A DNA stretch of 64,000 nt from assembly GCF_003254625.1 (NCBI RefSeq), contig NZ_QJRJ01000082.1:434001-498000 (forward strand), written 5' to 3'. Every line of letters starts with the position of its first letter. The first letter of the stretch is position 1. Source of the DNA: Flavobacterium ginsenosidimutans. GTDB taxonomy: Bacteria; Bacteroidota; Bacteroidia; Flavobacteriales; Flavobacteriaceae. The notes beneath the pieces are model-generated. The model was not told the DNA's origin and made no database searches. It saw nothing but the letters and a program-made list of their open reading frames with translations. The translations under genes and the position numbers were made by a program. Below, in pieces: positions 35,721 to 43,583 of this stretch.

Positions 35721-35876
35721 TTAAAATAGCTTTTCCATAAACGTCAGGATTATTGGAATTCTCCATTTTCCGTTTATAATGTAAAGAGCATCCATAATGG
35801 GCACTATTTCAGATTTGTATTTTGACGCAAACCTGATCTGACGTTTTTTAGATGTTGCATTTTCTTGTGTATTCAT
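35721..35876 (-). pseudogene. HxlR-family regulator fragment
   Basis: A 51-codon remnant. Residues 22-45 (SEIVPIMDALYIINGKWRIP) are the start of an HxlR/DUF24 winged helix domain, but the frame ends at once with MEKLF and stop, where the rest of the wing should follow. The next sequence in another frame (GKAILKKALNDYH) looks like the end of a different protein, so a deletion probably joined two genes. Nothing else is seen in 35673-36015. Confidence 0.6.
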
Positions 35877-36015
35877 ACTTAAAACTGTCTCAAATCAAAT
35901 GATGATTCTATAGTGAAACAGCCTTAGCGTAGATTACCCTACCAAAGAATTGTAATTTTTTGAAAAAAAAGTAAAAAGGAAGAATGAGAGCTTTAAAACT
36001 CTTGTAGAATGGATA

Positions 36016-38550
36016 TTAAAATGAAACTCTAAAACTCAGATTTGGAGTTCTTTGCAATGAAAAAGTATCGACTTCTTCTATAGAATTGGTTAAAGAATTA
36101 ATTCTATAATATTCGCTGATTTCATTTCTTCTGTCAAGAATATTTAGGATTGAGATTCCTATTTTGTATTGAATTCCGTCTGCGGTTTCCCACTTATAAG
36201 TTGACGAAAGATTAACCTGAGAAAACATATTCAGATTACTGTCGTTTGGTTTGTTGTAAACCAGTACAGGATCAAAAAGATCAATTTGAGATAAATTTGG
36301 AGATGTTTTTGGTCTTCCAGAAGTCCATTTTGTTCCTAAGGCAATCTTGAAATTGTTTTTCTCATAAATTGCCGCCCACGACAAAGTGTGTGTCAGCTCA
36401 AAGTTGTTTGGAAAACGAGAGTATTCATAATTCGGAAAATTATAATTGTTTTCATTGTAAGTATAACTCAACCACGTAAGAAAGTGATTTATTTTTTTCT
36501 GAACCAACATTTCTATTCCCCAGATTTCATAACCACCTGTAGTTCTAACAAATTCCAGCTGATTCTGAAAACCTTGACTAGAAGTAGTTATTCCCGTTAC
36601 TTTTTTATAAAAGTTTTCAATATCCAAAAGCCAGTCGTTTTTTTTATAAAACAAGTTTAAGGATAACTGTCTGCTCTTTTGAATAGGAATTGTGCCATTA
36701 TTGGAGATAATCCAGCGTCTTTTTTCAATACCAAAATAATCTTTCTGCAAATCAATAATTTGCTGAGAGTTTTGACTTTTGAGTTCGCCAAGCAATTCTA
36801 AATTAAGGCTTTTGCTTATTCCGTAACCCAATTGAAGTCTTGGTTCCGCAATATATTTTTTAAATTTTTCAATATAATTAAGTCGCATTCCACCCTTAAA
36901 ATATACTCGAGAAATGGTATCATTATATTTTCCTTCTACAATTAAAGCGTGAGTTCGTAATACGTCTTTTACTTTACGATAAAAATCAGGATTAGTTACC
37001 TGCTCTAAATTAGTAATACCAATTTCATTAAATTGATAGCCGTCGCTGAAACTAAATTTAGAGTTTAAAATATGATTGTTTTCTAGATTCACGCCATTGT
37101 TGTTTACGGTATTTTCCTGAATAACGGTCTGGTTTTCGTAAATTGACTTCTGATCGGCTAGAAGTTCATAGGAAGAATTGTAAACATTAATTTTTGTGGT
37201 GTTGAAGCTATTCCAGTTTCTTTTCCAAGACAAATTTCCGCCATAATTCTGCTGGCGTAAAATATTGTTTTGTGCTTTATTTATATTGTATGAAACAGCA
37301 CTTTTAGTAACTTCCAAGTTATCTTTTATGGTTATTAAATCCAGTACTATTTGATCTTTAATTCCTATTTTTTGAGCATATTTTATGGTAGCATCATAAA
37401 AACCAAATTTTTTATCGCTTTTATAATTAAGATTTTGGTTCTGCGAAAAATCTGTTATGGTAGTGTTTTGAAATACTTTATTGAAATATTCTTTATAAGT
37501 AGGAGTTTCTACAAAATCAGTAATCGATTTGCGCGCCGAAATTTCGATATAACTTTTTTTAGAAAGATTATACTTTCCATAAACATCAGCATTAATCATG
37601 TTGATTCCCGCACTAAATGAATTTTTTTCGGCTTTTTCTGGAGTAGAAGAAATGGCGACTACACTTGAAACACTTTCTCCATAAAAGGCAGAACTTCCGT
37701 TTTTATATATAGAAATCGTATGCCCAAGATTTGGATTAAAAACAGATATTAAACCAAAAAAATGTCCCGTTTGAAACATTCGTATTCCATTCCACAAAAA
37801 TAAATTCTGATCGTGCGTGCCACCGCGAACATTAATACTTGAGACACTTTCATCGAGACTGTTTACGCCCGGAATCTGCTGCATAGTCTGCAAAGCGTCA
37901 GGTTCAATAAGGCCTGGAAGAATACCAAATTTTTTAGGTTTAATTTCAAGAGATCCATCGGTGTTTTTAGAAATACCCGAAGCTAAAATCGCATTGGTTT
38001 TAATTTCGTGCAATTCTGTAATTTCAGGTTCTAATACAATTTGAAGACAATTTTTAGCGTCTGGATTTCCTGCCGTAATTCTCTTTGAGGCAAAACCAAC
38101 ATGACTAATTATAAAAGTGTTTTTATCTTCTTTGTTAAACTCAAAATACCCTTGAGAATCAGTTGTAATGTGAGTTTTATTATTTAAACTAACATTCGCA
38201 TTCTCAATAGGTTTTTTATCGATGTTTGAAAAAACATAGCCGCAAATTATTGGAGCTTCATTGTTCTTTTTGTAGATATTGATGAACTTGTTTCCTATAT
38301 TTTCAAAAGATAAATGAGTTCTTTTTCTTAAATATTCTAGTTTTTGTTCTAATGAAAGTGATTTTTTTGGAGGATTTAATTGGAGACCTTCAATATTATC
38401 TTCTGTGTAATTAAAACTTACACCATGCTGTTCTTCAATATCAATTATTATTTTTTTAATGGGCATCACTTTTCCTTTGTCCTGAGCAAAAAGATTCAGG
38501 GCAAGAAAAAAGAGAAAAAACAAAAAATGAAATTGTTTGGGGCGGAACAT
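36016..38550 (-). CDS. TonB-dependent receptor with STN signalling domain
   Basis: An 844-residue outer-membrane receptor of the FecA type. A signal peptide (ending LFAQ) is followed by a secretin/TonB N-terminal domain (about 24-95, HGVSFNYTEDNIEGLQL), a CarboxypepD_reg-like domain (102-175), the plug (about 205-320, IPGVNSLDESVSSINVRGG, LFLWNGIRMFQ) and the barrel ending NLSFRVSF. The STN domain signals to the FecR protein encoded immediately upstream (stop and start abut). Ligand unknown; the DUF4249 partner often present in such loci is absent. Confidence 0.9.
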   Translation of the reverse strand: MFRPKQFHFLFFLFFLALNLFAQDKGKVMPIKKIIIDIEEQHGVSFNYTEDNIEGLQLNPPKKSLSLEQKLEYLRKRTHLSFENIGNKFINIYKKNNEAPIICGYVFSNIDKKPIENANVSLNNKTHITTDSQGYFEFNKEDKNTFIISHVGFASKRITAGNPDAKNCLQIVLEPEITELHEIKTNAILASGISKNTDGSLEIKPKKFGILPGLIEPDALQTMQQIPGVNSLDESVSSINVRGGTHDQNLFLWNGIRMFQTGHFFGLISVFNPNLGHTISIYKNGSSAFYGESVSSVVAISSTPEKAEKNSFSAGINMINADVYGKYNLSKKSYIEISARKSITDFVETPTYKEYFNKVFQNTTITDFSQNQNLNYKSDKKFGFYDATIKYAQKIGIKDQIVLDLITIKDNLEVTKSAVSYNINKAQNNILRQQNYGGNLSWKRNWNSFNTTKINVYNSSYELLADQKSIYENQTVIQENTVNNNGVNLENNHILNSKFSFSDGYQFNEIGITNLEQVTNPDFYRKVKDVLRTHALIVEGKYNDTISRVYFKGGMRLNYIEKFKKYIAEPRLQLGYGISKSLNLELLGELKSQNSQQIIDLQKDYFGIEKRRWIISNNGTIPIQKSRQLSLNLFYKKNDWLLDIENFYKKVTGITTSSQGFQNQLEFVRTTGGYEIWGIEMLVQKKINHFLTWLSYTYNENNYNFPNYEYSRFPNNFELTHTLSWAAIYEKNNFKIALGTKWTSGRPKTSPNLSQIDLFDPVLVYNKPNDSNLNMFSQVNLSSTYKWETADGIQYKIGISILNILDRRNEISEYYRINSLTNSIEEVDTFSLQRTPNLSFRVSF

Positions 38551-39450
38551 TTATTTTTCGTCAAAAATTATTTTGTTGTCAGATACTTTTTTAGCCTCCA
38601 AATGATACGTTGTACTAATAATCTGCAAAGCTGTATTTAGATTTTTTGCTGGTAATTTACCTGTAAACAAGGAGATAGTATCTTTTGTATTTAGTTCAAT
38701 CTTAATATTATATTGTCTTTCTACTTCATCAAGAAGGCTTCTGATATTTTCTTTATAAAAACAAATCTGATCGTTCATCCATTCTGGTTGTAATGCATTT
38801 ACAGTTCTTTGAATCTGTTTTCCATTTTCAAAACGAACGCTCTGACCGTGAGTTAATAAAACTTGAATGTTGTTATAATTTACTTTGACACGACCTTCAT
38901 AACACACAACGTCGAACCTGTTTTTTCTGGCTTTAACGTTAAATTGCGTTCCTAAAACGGTTACTTTTCCAAGATTCGTTTGGACTTCAAATTTTCTGCC
39001 TTTTGCGACTTTAAAATAAGCTTCTCCTTTTAGTTCAAGATGTCTGTTTTTATCCCAATTCCACTTTTTATAGTGTATTTCAGAACCTGAATTTAAAATC
39101 ACTTCAGAATTATCGGGTAATGAAAAAGCAGTCTTTTTTCCAAAATCGGCAGTTTCGGTTTGAGGGACAAAAACTTTTATCGCAAAACTAATTCCGAGAG
39201 CCAGCACAAATATGGCGGCAGCTTTAAATGCCCATTTTTTGTAAAGCGGAACTACTTTTGGTGCTGTTTTTTTCTGACTTAAAATAGCAGACAGCATAGC
39301 ATTTTCATCCAAATCACCTGTTTCAAGATGAGCGGTATAATTTTTTATCTTTTGGTATTTTTCAAAATCGGGGCTTGCCTCAAATTCAGCCAATTCATCC
39401 GGAGACAAATCGTCGTTGAGCCATTTTGCTAATAAGCGATTTTTTTTCAT
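38551..39450 (-). CDS. FecR-family anti-sigma regulator
   Basis: A 299-residue inner-membrane signal transducer. The N-terminal cytoplasmic part (1-75) would hold the sigma factor, a membrane helix spans about 78-95 (AAAIFVLALGISFAIKVF), and the periplasmic FecR domain follows (TAFSLPDNSEVILNSGSEI, GEAYFKVAKGRKFEVQT, GTQFNVKA) with a DUF4974 region at the C-terminus (ALQIISTTYHLEAKKV). It lies between sigma and receptor genes, the standard cell-surface signalling order. Confidence 0.92.
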   Translation of the reverse strand: MKKNRLLAKWLNDDLSPDELAEFEASPDFEKYQKIKNYTAHLETGDLDENAMLSAILSQKKTAPKVVPLYKKWAFKAAAIFVLALGISFAIKVFVPQTETADFGKKTAFSLPDNSEVILNSGSEIHYKKWNWDKNRHLELKGEAYFKVAKGRKFEVQTNLGKVTVLGTQFNVKARKNRFDVVCYEGRVKVNYNNIQVLLTHGQSVRFENGKQIQRTVNALQPEWMNDQICFYKENIRSLLDEVERQYNIKIELNTKDTISLFTGKLPAKNLNTALQIISTTYHLEAKKVSDNKIIFDEK

Positions 39451-39500
39451 TTTATCGTATTATTTAATTAAAACAATTAGAACTAAATTTACCCTACTTT

Positions 39501-40016
39501 TTATAAATCAATTTCTTTACGTAAGCTTAACAACGCCAAATGAATGCGTTTTTCCACAGCCTTTACACTAATGTTGAGCTCTATGGCGATTTCGCTGTAT
39601 TTTTTTCCGTCAATTCTGTGCATCAAAAAGGCAGTGCGCTGTTTTTCGTTTAAGTTTTCGATTGCTTTTAAAAGTTTGGCTTGAAATTGTTTTTCCTCCA
39701 AGAGATATTCTGGATTTTCGTTTGTTTTGTCTAAACCGCTGAAGTTTTTTTCATATTTCAAAACTACTTTTTGGTGTGCAATTTGATTAAGACTGCTGTT
39801 GTTTGCAATCGTATAAAGGTATGATTTTGCTTTTTCTAAAGGTACAGAAGCACAATTCTGCCAAAGCTTTACAAATGCTTCCTGAGTTACATCTTCTGCT
39901 TGTTCTGCGTTTCCAAATTTGTAAAAAAGAAAATTCCGAAGTGCTTTTACATGACTTTTGAAGAAAGACGAAAAAATGATTTCATCGCAGGTATTAGATT
40001 GGTTTTTATCTGGCAT
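39501..40016 (-). CDS. FecI-type ECF RNA polymerase sigma factor
   Basis: An ECF sigma-70 factor of 171 residues. Region 2 is seen at FLFYKFGNAEQAEDVTQEAF and VKLWQN (residues 29-54), region 4 at NEKQRTAFLMHRIDGKKYSE and ISVKAVEKRIHLALLSLRK (about 123-167). It heads the sigma-FecR-receptor operon, 50 nt before fecR, and should activate the receptor gene when the ligand is bound. Confidence 0.92.
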   Translation of the reverse strand: MPDKNQSNTCDEIIFSSFFKSHVKALRNFLFYKFGNAEQAEDVTQEAFVKLWQNCASVPLEKAKSYLYTIANNSSLNQIAHQKVVLKYEKNFSGLDKTNENPEYLLEEKQFQAKLLKAIENLNEKQRTAFLMHRIDGKKYSEIAIELNISVKAVEKRIHLALLSLRKEIDL

Positions 40017-40195
40017 TTAGAGTTTCAGTTTGTAAAGCGCAAAAGTATTTGTTTTTAATTTAAGTAGGGTAAAAGTAAAGATGATTGTTTTATTGAGTAA
40101 TAAAATGCTATTGGTTTTTGATAATTTAGTATAGATGAAAATTATGAACCTTTTGATGTTGGTTCATTAAAAAATAGTTTCTTTTAAAATTTATT

Positions 40196-40203
40196 TACCT
40201 TTG
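40196..40203 (+). promoter_or_regulatory. Flavobacterial -7 box
   Basis: TACCTTTG fits TAnnTTTG and lies 13 nt before the lipoprotein ATG, giving a very short leader. The -33 region is not convincing. Confidence 0.5.
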
Positions 40204-40216
40204 TAAAAACATAAAT

Positions 40217-41242
40217 ATGTTCCTTTTGAAAAAATATTTATCAATTGCAGTTTTCCTGTTGTTATTGTTTTCTTGTCAAAGTGAAATAGACGAACAAAAC
40301 AATAATTCGCAGGGGACAATTACTACTGTTTCTCCGCTCACTACTTATCTGCAAAGAGTTGCTATGGTTAGAACTGTACAAGATAATATGATCGACGGAT
40401 CCAGCTACTGCACCATAAAACTCCCATATACTGTTACAGTAAATAATGAACAGATTGCAGTAAATACCACAGCCGATTATCAGAAAGTTTTGGATAATAT
40501 CAACGCAAGCAATTATGATGATGATATTGTAAAAATAGATTTTCCTGTAACGATGGTATACTACAATTACATCGAAAAACTTATTCCAAATCAGGCAGAT
40601 TTTGATGCATTAATAGATTATTGGAATCTTTACCCAGATCTTTTATCCAAAATCAACGGATTGAATATCAATTATCCTATCACTATCAATATCTACAACA
40701 GCGCGAATCAAGCAGGCAGTTCTCAATCGATAGTAAGTGACCAGGCCTTTTTTAATTTCATTAAAAATTTAAATGAAAGCCAGTACATATCTTTAAAATA
40801 TCCTATCACAATTGCTGATTACAATAATCAGATAAAAACGATTTCAAATAATCAGGATTTCGAAAACGCTATTAAATATGCCATAGATTATTGCCCAGAA
40901 AATAACCTTGTGACACTAGATTTTTCTACAACCATCACAAAAGATTCTTGGGAAATTCCCTATTTTTATGATGGTACTGTTAAGACTTCAAATTACAGTG
41001 ATTATACATTTGTATTTAAAACCGATCAATCTGTAGTTGCCACCAAAAATGGAGTTTCGGAAACGGGACAGTGGGAAAGTTCAGTCCAAAGCGGAGTTAC
41101 AGAAGTAAAGATAAGTTTTAGTACAGGAGTGCTTTCTAAATTAAATTTTGACTGGAAGCTTTTTGAATTTAATAATTCTCAGATAAGATTGCGAGATGAA
41201 GGTACAACGACAAATTATCTTTACTTTCAGAAAAAATACTAA
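40217..41242 (+). CDS. Lipoprotein with four internal repeats
   Basis: A 341-residue lipoprotein (LLLLFSC, residues 14-20). No family is named with confidence. Four units of roughly 45-50 residues recur: each has a strand like LPYTVTVNN, FPVTMVYYN, YPITINIYN or YPITIADYN, then a turn and a helix of the type ADFDALIDYWN or QDFENAIKYA. After about residue 240 a different beta-rich domain follows (TYTFVFKTDQ-like, QWESSVQSGV). It is divergent from the FecI/FecR/receptor operon and might be a surface partner of that receptor; that is inference. Confidence 0.65.
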   Translation: MFLLKKYLSIAVFLLLLFSCQSEIDEQNNNSQGTITTVSPLTTYLQRVAMVRTVQDNMIDGSSYCTIKLPYTVTVNNEQIAVNTTADYQKVLDNINASNYDDDIVKIDFPVTMVYYNYIEKLIPNQADFDALIDYWNLYPDLLSKINGLNINYPITINIYNSANQAGSSQSIVSDQAFFNFIKNLNESQYISLKYPITIADYNNQIKTISNNQDFENAIKYAIDYCPENNLVTLDFSTTITKDSWEIPYFYDGTVKTSNYSDYTFVFKTDQSVVATKNGVSETGQWESSVQSGVTEVKISFSTGVLSKLNFDWKLFEFNNSQIRLRDEGTTTNYLYFQKKY

Positions 41243-41264
41243 CGGCTTTTTTCTTTCTTCACAA

Positions 41265-41618
41265 ACAAATAAGAAGTCCTGTAATGGGTAATGTTGCCGC
41301 AAATAAGCAAACTAAAAAGGCTAAAATTTTTGTTGGATAACCATAGATACTTCCTGTGTGAATTGGGTAAATTAAGCGTCATATTTTATCGCCATTGCTA
41401 AAGGATTCATAACGTCTTATTTTCAAAAGTTTACCCGTGTATTTGTCAAAATAAGCCATACTTGAAATATTTGGAATAGATTTTTCAAGATTCAATTTAA
41501 TAGCCATAATGCTGTTTATGGTATCAGAAGGGATTCTGATCTGTGTATCTCCCTTATCGTGTGATATTTCCATTCAAATCAATTTCGATACCTTTCGATT
41601 CCTCCTCACCAAATAAAA
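41265..41618 (-). pseudogene. Decayed PepSY-associated membrane protein gene
   Basis: Read on the minus strand, text runs LFGEEESKGIEIDLNGNI, a frameshift near 41560, DKGDTQIRIPSDTINSIMAI to SFSNGDKI, an in-frame TGA near 41382, then RLIYPIHTGSIYGYPTKI and a last membrane helix (LAFLVCLFAATLPITGLLI). This is the C-terminal third of a PepSY-associated transmembrane protein of the kind intact at 62735-63841. The front is missing beyond about 41618, where a palindrome begins. Three lesions make it non-functional. Confidence 0.8.
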
Positions 41619-41671
41619 AATGGCGCCAATTGAATTCAATTGGCGCCATTTGGCTTTGTGACCTCGACTGG
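41618..41671. repeat. Perfect palindrome followed by GTGACCTCGACTGG
   Basis: AAATGGCGCCAATTG-AATT-CAATTGGCGCCATTT is a 34-nt perfect palindrome, followed by TTGTGACCTCGACTGG. The hairpin-then-GTGAC order is that of the dispersed repeat family, and GTGACCTCGACTGG resembles the antisense of a tRNA 3' end. Confidence 0.65.
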
Positions 41672-41721
41672 AAATAAACCTTATGCGTAAATAGTTGTAA
41701 ATCAATATGTGTTATCATGTG

Positions 41722-41741
41722 TTGGGAAGTTTGTGGGAAGT
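41722..41741 (+). repeat. Direct repeat, left copy (att-like)
   Basis: TTGGGAAGTTTGTGGGAAGT, itself two GGGAAGT units 11 nt apart. It matches 42637-42656 at 19 of 20 positions and lies next to the stop of the gene between them. Confidence 0.65.
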
Positions 41742-41742
41742 A

Positions 41743-42597
41743 TTATTTAATATTCTTCTTTTTAATATAATTTCTTAAATCGTTTTCCATTTCAGGAGTA
41801 GTATATTTCACATTATCTTTTTTTGCTTTTGGTTCTAGTGTATAGAATTTATCAATTGTAATTTTTGTTTTATCATGTTTAAAATAAAAACCTCTTAATC
41901 TGAAAGCATAAAAGATAAAAGATGAATCCTTTTCAACTATCATGTTTTGATAAAAAGAAATTTCCTTTGGAAGTGTAGTTTTTGATAAAATTCTTACATT
42001 GCCCATATAATCAATTTTTCTATCACTAAAAATTCCAAAACTTTCTATTATTAAATCTGTGTTATAACTTACTGAATTAAGAGATTTAAGAGTGAATCTT
42101 ATAGTATAGTTATTTCTAAAGTATGAACTATCAATAATCTGAATATTTACAAATTCTATCAATGGAGGTTCTCCATTGATAATTGTTGTTTTAACAGAGT
42201 CTTTAATCTTCGTTACTGTATTTTTTATTGAATCGTATTGTAAACCTTGTTTTTTAAAAGCAATTGTTAGATTTTCAAAAAGTTTGTCTGTTTCTGTTTT
42301 AACACCTTTTTTTACGCCTTGGGTTATCATAGTAGCACTTGAGTCCTGTGCATTTTTTAAATCAATATTATTGTTATATGAAATTCTTTGGTTATTGAAT
42401 TCCTGAAGTGCTAAAATAAGAGCTAATAATAATCCTATATAACAAGCTATCCTTCCTCTTTCCGTTAATCGCTTCCACCATTTTCTTCTATTATTTGTTA
42501 AGCTTCCTTTTGCAGTAACCATTGTTAACCAAAATGTAATGATTGCAATAAGTATAATAAAATAGATATTCTCAATTGTAAATATTTTTTCTTTCAT
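41743..42597 (-). CDS. Hypothetical membrane protein, possible cargo gene
   Basis: A 284-residue protein with two N-terminal membrane helices (IYFIILIAIITFWLTMVT and ACYIGLLLALILALQEF), a coiled-coil-like stretch (80-135, VKKGVKTETDKLFENLTIAF) and a beta-rich soluble end (145-260). No family recognised. It is bounded by 20-bp direct repeats and lies in a decayed stretch, so it was probably inserted. Its coding is AT-rich and Lys-rich, a little beyond its neighbours. Function unknown. Confidence 0.6.
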   Translation of the reverse strand: MKEKIFTIENIYFIILIAIITFWLTMVTAKGSLTNNRRKWWKRLTERGRIACYIGLLLALILALQEFNNQRISYNNNIDLKNAQDSSATMITQGVKKGVKTETDKLFENLTIAFKKQGLQYDSIKNTVTKIKDSVKTTIINGEPPLIEFVNIQIIDSSYFRNNYTIRFTLKSLNSVSYNTDLIIESFGIFSDRKIDYMGNVRILSKTTLPKEISFYQNMIVEKDSSFIFYAFRLRGFYFKHDKTKITIDKFYTLEPKAKKDNVKYTTPEMENDLRNYIKKKNIK

Positions 42598-42636
42598 TTC
42601 ATAAGATTTAAAGATTTAAACTTCCCCAATAAATTA

Positions 42637-42656
42637 TTGGGAAGTTTATGGGAAGT
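42637..42656 (+). repeat. Direct repeat, right copy (att-like)
   Basis: TTGGGAAGTTTATGGGAAGT repeats the 41722 copy with one change. Just before it, CTTCCCCAAT at 42621 forms an inverted partner. Confidence 0.65.
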
Positions 42657-42766
42657 GAATTAGTTCATGAGGGTATCATAATTTTTTAATTAAAATATAC
42701 TTAATTGATTATTAGTGATTTGTAAATTGAGTAGAAAGAATGTTTGAATCCTAGTACAAACAAATA

Positions 42767-42955
42767 AATCCCTATGTATCAAATACATAGGGATTGTTCA
42801 ATTTTTTAAGTGACGTTTAGTTCACAATTTATAAATCATTTTATGAATGATTTAAAGAAATTGACTTATTTTCAAGTTGATTTGTAAGATAATTATTTTG
42901 TATTTTGACTCAGGAGCGGTTTGTAACTATCGTTAGCGTTAAATGTTAAAAAACG
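42767..42955 (+). repeat. Hairpin and dispersed repeat, copy B, in a gene-free gap
   Basis: Within the gene-free 42598-43161 gap, a 13-bp perfect stem (AATCCCTATGTAT/ATACATAGGGATT, 42767-42795) is followed by GTGACG, then a segment reading FMNDLKKLTYFQVDL and stop, an AAGATAATTATTTTG block and GCGTTAAATGTTAAAAAACG. It aligns with copy A and with the part near 57.8 kb. The rest, 42960-43160, shows no gene. Confidence 0.7.
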
Positions 42956-43161
42956 TTAAAAAATTATTATTAATATTTTAAGGAAGAGCTAGCTTCTGAT
43001 TTTCATCTATTTAGTTATCAGATAAAATTAATAAAATATTTTTGGAAAATTCACATCATAATCTATCTAAGAAAAAAACATAATTTTGCAATTATTTGTT
43101 TAAGCTTATTGCATTGAAACAAATGATACTTATCAATTTTAATGCAATAATTTGAACTAAC

Positions 43162-43572
43162 TTATTCAAAACTGTTGTATTGTTCGTCAGTAACAGGCTC
43201 AAGCCAGTCTACTATACCTTTTTCAGTATTAATACCTATGGCGTAATGAGCAAACCTACCGTTTGGTGTTGCACCGTGCCAGTGTTTAATTCCTGGAAGA
43301 ACATTGACAATATCACCAACTTTTATCTGGCGAATAGGAGAGCCTTCTTCCTGATAATAACCTGTACCTTCTGTAACAATAAGCATTTGATTGCTTGGAT
43401 GTGTGTGCCAGTTGTTTCTGCAGTTTGGTTCAAAAATTACTTCGCCAATACTGCAGTTTGTAACTTCATCTGGTATAACTCTCATTTTTAGCCAGCCAGT
43501 GCCAGTAAAGTAATCTGTTGCGACAGGACCAAACCCTTCTGGTGCTGTTTTCTTTTGTTCTTTATCACTCAT
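43162..43572 (-). CDS. Cytosolic cupin-domain protein
   Basis: A 136-residue single-domain cupin. The metal-site motifs are seen at NNWHTHPSNQMLIVTEGTGY (His, His, with Glu in TEG) and HWHGATP (His). It has no signal peptide. It is clearly related to the exported cupin at 45952-46422 (both have VGDIVNVLPGIKHWHG-type text and end in W-L-x-PVTDEQYN). These AraC-linked cupins resemble YhhW/mandelonitrile lyase-type proteins of unknown physiological substrate. It is 11 nt behind the alcohol dehydrogenase gene. Confidence 0.83.
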   Translation of the reverse strand: MSDKEQKKTAPEGFGPVATDYFTGTGWLKMRVIPDEVTNCSIGEVIFEPNCRNNWHTHPSNQMLIVTEGTGYYQEEGSPIRQIKVGDIVNVLPGIKHWHGATPNGRFAHYAIGINTEKGIVDWLEPVTDEQYNSFE

Positions 43573-43583
43573 AATAATTTCTT

